This document shows, one piece after another, positions 59,874 to 64,000 of a DNA stretch of 64,000 bases (position 1 is its first letter; each line of letters opens with the position of its first letter). The notes under the pieces are model-generated. The model was not told the DNA's origin. It worked only from the letters and a program-made list of their open reading frames with translations, and made no database searches. Origin of the DNA: Halalkalibacter akibai JCM 9157 (GTDB lineage Bacteria; Bacillota; Bacilli; Bacillales; Bacillaceae_D); assembly GCF_000513135.1 (NCBI RefSeq), contig NZ_BAUV01000014.1:1-64000 (forward strand), read 5' to 3'. The translations under genes and the position numbers were made by a program.

Positions 59874-60438
59874 ACATTTGCTGGGATTTATATTGTCCAA
59901 GTACTTGTAATACCTCTTCGTAATTTTTTAAGTCTTGAACAGGAATTCCATTCATGAGATCAAGGTGCTGTTGGCTTTTTAATTTGCTTGTATCTAATTG
60001 AAAGAAGGATTGAATGACTCGATCTTTTGTTGGTACTCCTTCATAAATCGAAAGAATTCCTTCCTCCGTTATTCCGAAATATCCATTCATTTTTAATAAA
60101 GGTGAAATGTCATCAATATTCTTCCGGAATATCATTTCTGATTCATTCTGATCCACTAAAACCCACTCTTCATAAAAGGCCCAAAAGTCCTCAGTCGACC
60201 AAATCGTCTCATGAACTACTTCTTGACTCGTCTCTCCATCTAAATAAACCCGCTCTAAAATAACATCAACTTGTTTAGGACTCATGACTGAAACAGCTTC
60301 GATATGGCTATTCTGTTCTGTAGTCTCTTGACTTCCTTCAATAACGTTCGCATTCCACACCATAAATCCTGCACTTATAAAGAGAACAGAAAAGCATAAG
60401 AATAGAACGCTTTGCTGAATTTGTTGGAATTGCTTCAT
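59872..60438 (-). CDS. bofC: Forespore regulator BofC
   Basis: A 188-aa secreted or anchored protein with an N-terminal hydrophobic segment (residues about 11-29). BofC acts in the space between forespore and mother cell and restrains SpoIVB, which starts the pathway leading to SigK activation. Family blocks are VDVILERVYLDGETSQEVVHET, NGYFGITEEGILSIYEG and IQSFFQLDTSKLKSQQHLDLMNGIPV. It is next to ruvA as in B. subtilis. Confidence 0.88.
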   Translation of the reverse strand: MKQFQQIQQSVLFLCFSVLFISAGFMVWNANVIEGSQETTEQNSHIEAVSVMSPKQVDVILERVYLDGETSQEVVHETIWSTEDFWAFYEEWVLVDQNESEMIFRKNIDDISPLLKMNGYFGITEEGILSIYEGVPTKDRVIQSFFQLDTSKLKSQQHLDLMNGIPVQDLKNYEEVLQVLGQYKSQQM

Positions 60439-60614
60439 CAGCTCTTCACCACCATCAGTAAAAATAATTAAAAGGTTACTACCATTGTTAGGTTAATGTT
60501 GCCCAAAACTGGAATTTATCATTCGTATTTTTAAAAAGCTTCTCCTAAGACTTTGTTAATTTTTAATTTTTTTCTAGGCACTTTCCTGCGGCAATATGTA
60601 AAAGGAGGGCAAAC

Positions 60615-60650
60615 TGAAAAAAGCAGTAGGGATTTAATCCCTACTGCTAG
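60615..60650 (-). terminator. Terminator after coxA-like gene
   Basis: A near-perfect palindrome, GCAGTAGGGATTTAATCCCTACTGC, is split here as arms GCAGTAGGGATT and complement around one T; six Ts follow on the minus strand. Confidence 0.8.
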
Positions 60651-60654
60651 AAAC

Positions 60655-61956
60655 TTAACGTGAACGTTCAAATGGACGTTGTGCTGCTCGACCTAAGTCG
60701 CCAAGCATATCTGTAAATGTTGCTCCGATTTCATCAAATGCTGTACCTGTGCGTAGAGTATTATCCATTGTACGGATTCTTCCCACTGCATCGTTATCAG
60801 TTACAACACGAACATTTTTCCCATCAGCTAATCTTTTTGCAGAACGTTCAACATTACGTTTTACACCGTCAATATCATCATCAGCTGTGATCCCAATTAC
60901 CACGTCGTCATCATGGATGATAACTCGTGCTTCATCAACACCATCAACTTCTTCAATTTGATCTACCATACGTTGAACCGTTTGTCCGTCGTAATCTTTA
61001 TGGTAGTTTACTGTCCCTTGTGCTCCAGTATGACCTTGATCATGTTGAACACCCGTACGGTTCCCATGACCTGTAGTACCTAAACCAGTCCCTCGATTAG
61101 CTGTGCCGCGATCACGTCCTTCTAAATTCATTGCTCCGTGACCTTGACGTTGATGTCCAGGTGTTGTACCTAACGCACCTGCACCACCTCTTGCTCTACC
61201 ACGTAAAATACCATCTTCATCCACCATACCAGGGCGATTTCCACCAGTTAAACCAGCTCGTTCTGTTCCAGTTGTGCCTTGGCCACCAAACATACCAGTA
61301 CCACCACGACCTTGAGTTCCAAACAGTCCTTGATTGTCACGAGTATTGTAATTGTTTAAGTGAGTACGTGTTTGACCTTGATTTTGGTTATCTTGACCTA
61401 AACCGAAGAAACCACCAGCACGTCCTTGACCTGTATTTTGACCTACACCATTAATGGTAGTTCTACCAGTTACACCTTGACCAGTAATGCCTTGCTCCGT
61501 ACGGCCAGCATTACCTCCATTGAAAAAGCCACCTTGACCTGTTTGGCCAGTTCGACCTTGGCCTCCTAAAAAGCCACCTTGACCTGCTTGACCTTGGCCT
61601 CCAAATAAACCACCACGTGCTTGAGTACCAACACCTGCTCCTTGGCCAGTACCTTGTCCACCAGTAGCACGGTTTGTGCCATGAGCTGTATGACGGTCAG
61701 TACCTAGTCCTGTTGTTCCTTGTCCAGTACCTAAACCTGTTGTGCCGCGACCATTATCGCGAGTCATCATATCTGTTAATGGACCTTCACCTTGATGACG
61801 ACCTGTAGTAGCGCCACCGCCTCGCATATCTTGAGCAGTTGTACCTGTTTGATACTGATTAGCACCCATATCTGTAGCTTGGTTATCTGCACCACATCCT
61901 GCAAGACCACCTAATAGCATCGTTGCAGCTGCGACTGACATTGCAATTTTTTTCAT
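60655..61956 (-). CDS. coxA: CoxA-like YhcN/YlaJ-family spore lipoprotein
   Basis: About 433 residues from ATG 61956 (GGGGGAG, 7 nt). A lipoprotein signal ends in LLGGLAGC (Cys21). The middle, about residues 35-310, is a low-complexity Gly/Thr/Gln/Arg region of short units (GTGQG, TTGLGT, GGQGQ). The C-terminal 110 residues are a YhcN/YlaJ domain (QRMVDQIEEVDGVDEARVII, VKRNVERSAKRLADGKNVRV). Place beside safA and nadA fits B. subtilis coxA (yrbB), a cortex protein, but this one is about twice as long because of the repeat region. Confidence 0.8.
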   Translation of the reverse strand: MKKIAMSVAAATMLLGGLAGCGADNQATDMGANQYQTGTTAQDMRGGGATTGRHQGEGPLTDMMTRDNGRGTTGLGTGQGTTGLGTDRHTAHGTNRATGGQGTGQGAGVGTQARGGLFGGQGQAGQGGFLGGQGRTGQTGQGGFFNGGNAGRTEQGITGQGVTGRTTINGVGQNTGQGRAGGFFGLGQDNQNQGQTRTHLNNYNTRDNQGLFGTQGRGGTGMFGGQGTTGTERAGLTGGNRPGMVDEDGILRGRARGGAGALGTTPGHQRQGHGAMNLEGRDRGTANRGTGLGTTGHGNRTGVQHDQGHTGAQGTVNYHKDYDGQTVQRMVDQIEEVDGVDEARVIIHDDDVVIGITADDDIDGVKRNVERSAKRLADGKNVRVVTDNDAVGRIRTMDNTLRTGTAFDEIGATFTDMLGDLGRAAQRPFERSR

Positions 61957-62040
61957 TTGTTTTCTCCCCCTTTCACCAATTATCATGGCTTTTAAGAAGG
62001 AGCTTTACACTGGTTGTTCTTGGTTAGTATTCCAAATCCA

Positions 62041-62082
62041 AAAGAACCTATAAGGTTTTAAGCCCTTATAGGTTCTCACTAT
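62041..62082 (-). terminator. Terminator after safA
   Basis: Perfect arms AGAACCTATAAGG/CCTTATAGGTTCT with an 8-nt loop, then TTTTGG on the minus strand. Confidence 0.8.
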
Positions 62083-62104
62083 TTATATGATCAATGTCTA
62101 CACC

Positions 62105-63202
62105 TTAATCATCATAATCATCATAATCATCTGATTCATGATATCCTTGCATGTAAAATTGATCTTGCATTGGCATCATCTGACCATTTGGACCATACGT
62201 TATTGGTTGAGTTGGTCCACAACAATCTGATCCATTAAATGATGGTTGATGCGGCATCCCTTGTTGCATCGGCATATGGCTAGGATAAAACGGCATAGGC
62301 ATTTGATCTTGACCAAAGGATGGAGGCATCATGGGCTGTTGTTGATGATGCTGTGATTGATGTTGTGTTGGTTGATGCTGTTGCGGAAATTGCTGCATGT
62401 ATGGTTGTTGACCTGTAGGTACTTGTTGCCCAAGTTGTTGGTTAGGATAAAACGGCATTTGTTGTTGCTGCTGATATGGTGGACACGGCATTTGTTGCGG
62501 TTGCATACCAAATGGTTGAGCTGGTCCGCATCCTGGCATTAACGGGCTTACCTGCATATAATCTGGTTGCATTTGCGGCATAGGCTGTTGTGGTTGCATA
62601 ACAGGCTGCTTTTGTGTCGGCTGTTGTGGTTGCATTATTGGTTGCATTTGCGGCGGCATTGGTTGTTGTTTAGGTGTATAGTGTTTTTTGGGTGCATAGT
62701 GTTTTGGTTCGTATGTTTCCTTTTTAATTGGTTTTAATTGTTCCTTCGGTTTAGGCATTTCCTTTTTTGTCTCAGCTTTAGCTTTTACAGGTGGTTTTTG
62801 AACGGTCGGCATTTTTGGTTTAGGTTTCACCTGTGGCTGTTGTGGCTGATAGAAATTCACATTAGTTTGATACGTATTTACATCAATTTTCTTTTTAACT
62901 GGCTGCTTCATTTGAGGCATCATCGGCATCTCAACATGAGGCATTTGTGGCATTTCCATTTTAGGTTGTTCTTTTGGTTGCACCGGAGCAACTTGCGCTT
63001 CTTTTTTCGGTTGTTCTTTTACTACTTGAGCTTCTTTTTTCACAGGAACACTACCTGTAGGAATTTTTATCTTCATCCCCGGCATAATCATATCCGGATT
63101 GGATAATTGTGCATTAGCAGCTTTCAACTGTTCGAAATCCACTCCGTACTTCTCAGCTAATTTCCAAAGAGTATCACCTTTTTGTACAATATGAATCTTC
63201 AC
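62105..63202 (-). CDS. safA: Spore coat assembly protein SafA-like
   Basis: A 365-aa protein. One LysM domain at residues 1-50 (IVQKGDTLWKLAEKYGVDFEQL, DMIMPGMKIKIP) would bind cortex peptidoglycan. A Lys/Pro-rich linker (about 53-185) follows, then a Pro/Gln/Met/His-rich region (about 186-345) and an acidic Asp/Tyr end (DDYDDYDD). The layout and place beside nadA fit SafA, the inner-coat morphogen that recruits other coat proteins. Only the LysM part is well conserved. Confidence 0.88.
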   Translation of the reverse strand: MKIHIVQKGDTLWKLAEKYGVDFEQLKAANAQLSNPDMIMPGMKIKIPTGSVPVKKEAQVVKEQPKKEAQVAPVQPKEQPKMEMPQMPHVEMPMMPQMKQPVKKKIDVNTYQTNVNFYQPQQPQVKPKPKMPTVQKPPVKAKAETKKEMPKPKEQLKPIKKETYEPKHYAPKKHYTPKQQPMPPQMQPIMQPQQPTQKQPVMQPQQPMPQMQPDYMQVSPLMPGCGPAQPFGMQPQQMPCPPYQQQQQMPFYPNQQLGQQVPTGQQPYMQQFPQQHQPTQHQSQHHQQQPMMPPSFGQDQMPMPFYPSHMPMQQGMPHQPSFNGSDCCGPTQPITYGPNGQMMPMQDQFYMQGYHESDDYDDYDD

Positions 63203-63365
63203 GTTAACATTCCCTCCTCATACCGTTCTTTACATCCTATGTGCCTTTAGGCGTTTTGACACGCCATCTTTCATCGTCATAATTAATCGAAATAGGGAGA
63301 AGACTAGTAATGCAAGGGTTCTCAGCACAGCTTATGTCTAAAAAAATAGGTTTATGCCTACTTAC

Positions 63366-63398
63366 ATGAAAAAACCCATCGTTTTATGGATGGGTTAG
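63366..63398 (-). terminator. Terminator after nadA
   Basis: The arms AACCCATC/GATGGGTT with an 8-nt loop, followed by six Ts on the minus strand. Confidence 0.85.
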
Positions 63399-63417
63399 AA
63401 AGTATTTGATTTAAACA

Positions 63418-64000
63418 TTAATTTGGACGATCCAGCATTCTTTGTAGAGCTAAATTTGCTTCTTTTGTCGTCATTTGATCTACAGTGATAGGATAATGCA
63501 GATTTCCTTCTATGAGCTCCTCCAATGACCAGAGTAAATGATCTAAATCAATCCGATTCATAGTAAGGCATGGACACATCGTCGGATTTAATGAAAAGAC
63601 TTCTTTATCAGGGAATTGCTGAGCTAAACGATTAACTAAATTCATTTCAGTTCCAACAGCCCAGGCCGTACCAGGTTCAGCTTTTCGAATTGTTTCGATA
63701 ATATAATGAGTAGAACCATTTAAATCAGCCGCTTGAACAACTTCAAACGTACATTCTGGATGAACGATAATGTTCGTCTCTGGAGACTGCTTTCTTAATT
63801 GTTCTATTTGCTCGACTGTAAACTTCTCATGAACGGAGCAGTGGCCTTTCCAGAGGATGACTTTTATCTCTTCTACAGGACCATCACACACCAGTTTTTG
63901 AGCAATCGGATCCCAGATACCCATCTCGTGTAATTCAATACCAAGATCATAAGCTGTATTCCGCCCTAAATGTTGATCAGGTAAAAAAAGCAGTCTTTGT
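63418..64000 (-). CDS. nadA: Quinolinate synthase NadA, C-terminal part
   Basis: The last 194 or so residues of NadA, cut by the window edge. The frame is open to position 64000 ([19 protein letters not shown] leads in), so a start near 63924 would be wrong. NadA joins iminoaspartate and dihydroxyacetone phosphate in NAD synthesis and needs a 4Fe-4S cluster. Visible cysteines include those in VHPECTFE and [12 protein letters not shown], and the catalytic blocks [14 protein letters not shown] and [11 protein letters not shown] are present. Total length in bacilli is about 366 residues. Confidence 0.96.
   Translation of the reverse strand, partial: QRLLFLPDQHLGRNTAYDLGIELHEMGIWDPIAQKLVCDGPVEEIKVILWKGHCSVHEKFTVEQIEQLRKQSPETNIIVHPECTFEVVQAADLNGSTHYIIETIRKAEPGTAWAVGTEMNLVNRLAQQFPDKEVFSLNPTMCPCLTMNRIDLDHLLWSLEELIEGNLHYPITVDQMTTKEANLALQRMLDRPN

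Noticed and set aside
62329-63106. Frames on both strands within safA
   Set aside because: They arise from the low-complexity Pro/Gln/Met codons of safA and carry no recognisable domain.

Overview
The window is chromosomal DNA from a low-GC, endospore-forming Firmicute of the family Bacillaceae. Gene content and order closely follow the Bacillus subtilis region from the sigK/skin junction to nadA. Spore genes (sigK, rsfA-type regulator, spoVB, bofC, coxA-like, safA), T-box and SAM-I leaders, strong Shine-Dalgarno sites and sigma-A promoters all fit. The exact genus cannot be fixed from sequence alone; the insertions relative to B. subtilis resemble those of alkaliphilic or environmental bacilli, but that is inference. 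Most genes lie on the minus strand.

Layout, left to right. 1-2.2 kb: the inner end of a skin-like element. A SpoIVCA-type large serine recombinase lies next to the 5' half of sigK, which stops abruptly after residue 116. 2.2-8.4 kb: an accessory stretch with a fluoride-channel pair (crcB), small membrane proteins, a molybdate transporter without its ATPase (modAB), an M20 peptidase, an orphan minus-strand terminator that may end a small RNA, a Nudix hydrolase and yrhC. 8.6-12 kb: S-adenosylhomocysteine salvage by ahcY plus an MTA/SAH deaminase, at the place where B. subtilis has the mtnN-mccAB operon, then yrrS. 12-30 kb: greA, udk, the tRNA 5-methoxyuridine genes yrrO/yrrN/yrrM, mltG, yrzB-ruvX-ireB, T-box-controlled alaS, yrrI, yrrD, recD2, a TPR protein, mnmA, a cysteine desulfurase, cymR and a YczE-type protein. 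30-36 kb: rarA, an RsfA-type regulator, a 52-bp tandem hairpin array, tcdA, 6S RNA and a homoserine dehydrogenase gene behind a SAM-I riboswitch. 36-48 kb: aspS, T-box-controlled hisS, dtd, relA, apt, recJ, a LapA-domain protein, a cation efflux protein and a GC-rich palindromic repeat. 48-64 kb: secF/secD as separate genes, comN, spoVB, yrbG, an ArsB/NhaD-type permease, yrzE, yajC, tgt, queA, ruvBA, bofC, coxA-like, safA and the 3' part of nadA.

Functionally the window is dominated by translation quality control and tRNA modification (alaS, hisS, aspS, dtd, mnmA, tgt, queA, tcdA, trhP1/P2, trmR), DNA repair and recombination (recD2, rarA, recJ, ruvX, ruvAB), the stringent response and nucleotide salvage (relA, apt, udk), protein export (secDF, yajC) and sporulation.

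Five genes (mltG, yrrD, dtd, recJ and the ArsB-like permease) are each broken by a single frameshift. In four of them restoring one base in a short homopolymer repairs the whole protein. This looks more like residual sequencing or assembly error than real gene loss. The most interesting items biologically are the split sigK, the SAH-salvage replacement with a Lys at the adenine-recognition position of AhcY, the candidate small RNA at about 7.3 kb, the 52-bp hairpin array, and the dispersed repeats inside the hom and hisS leaders.
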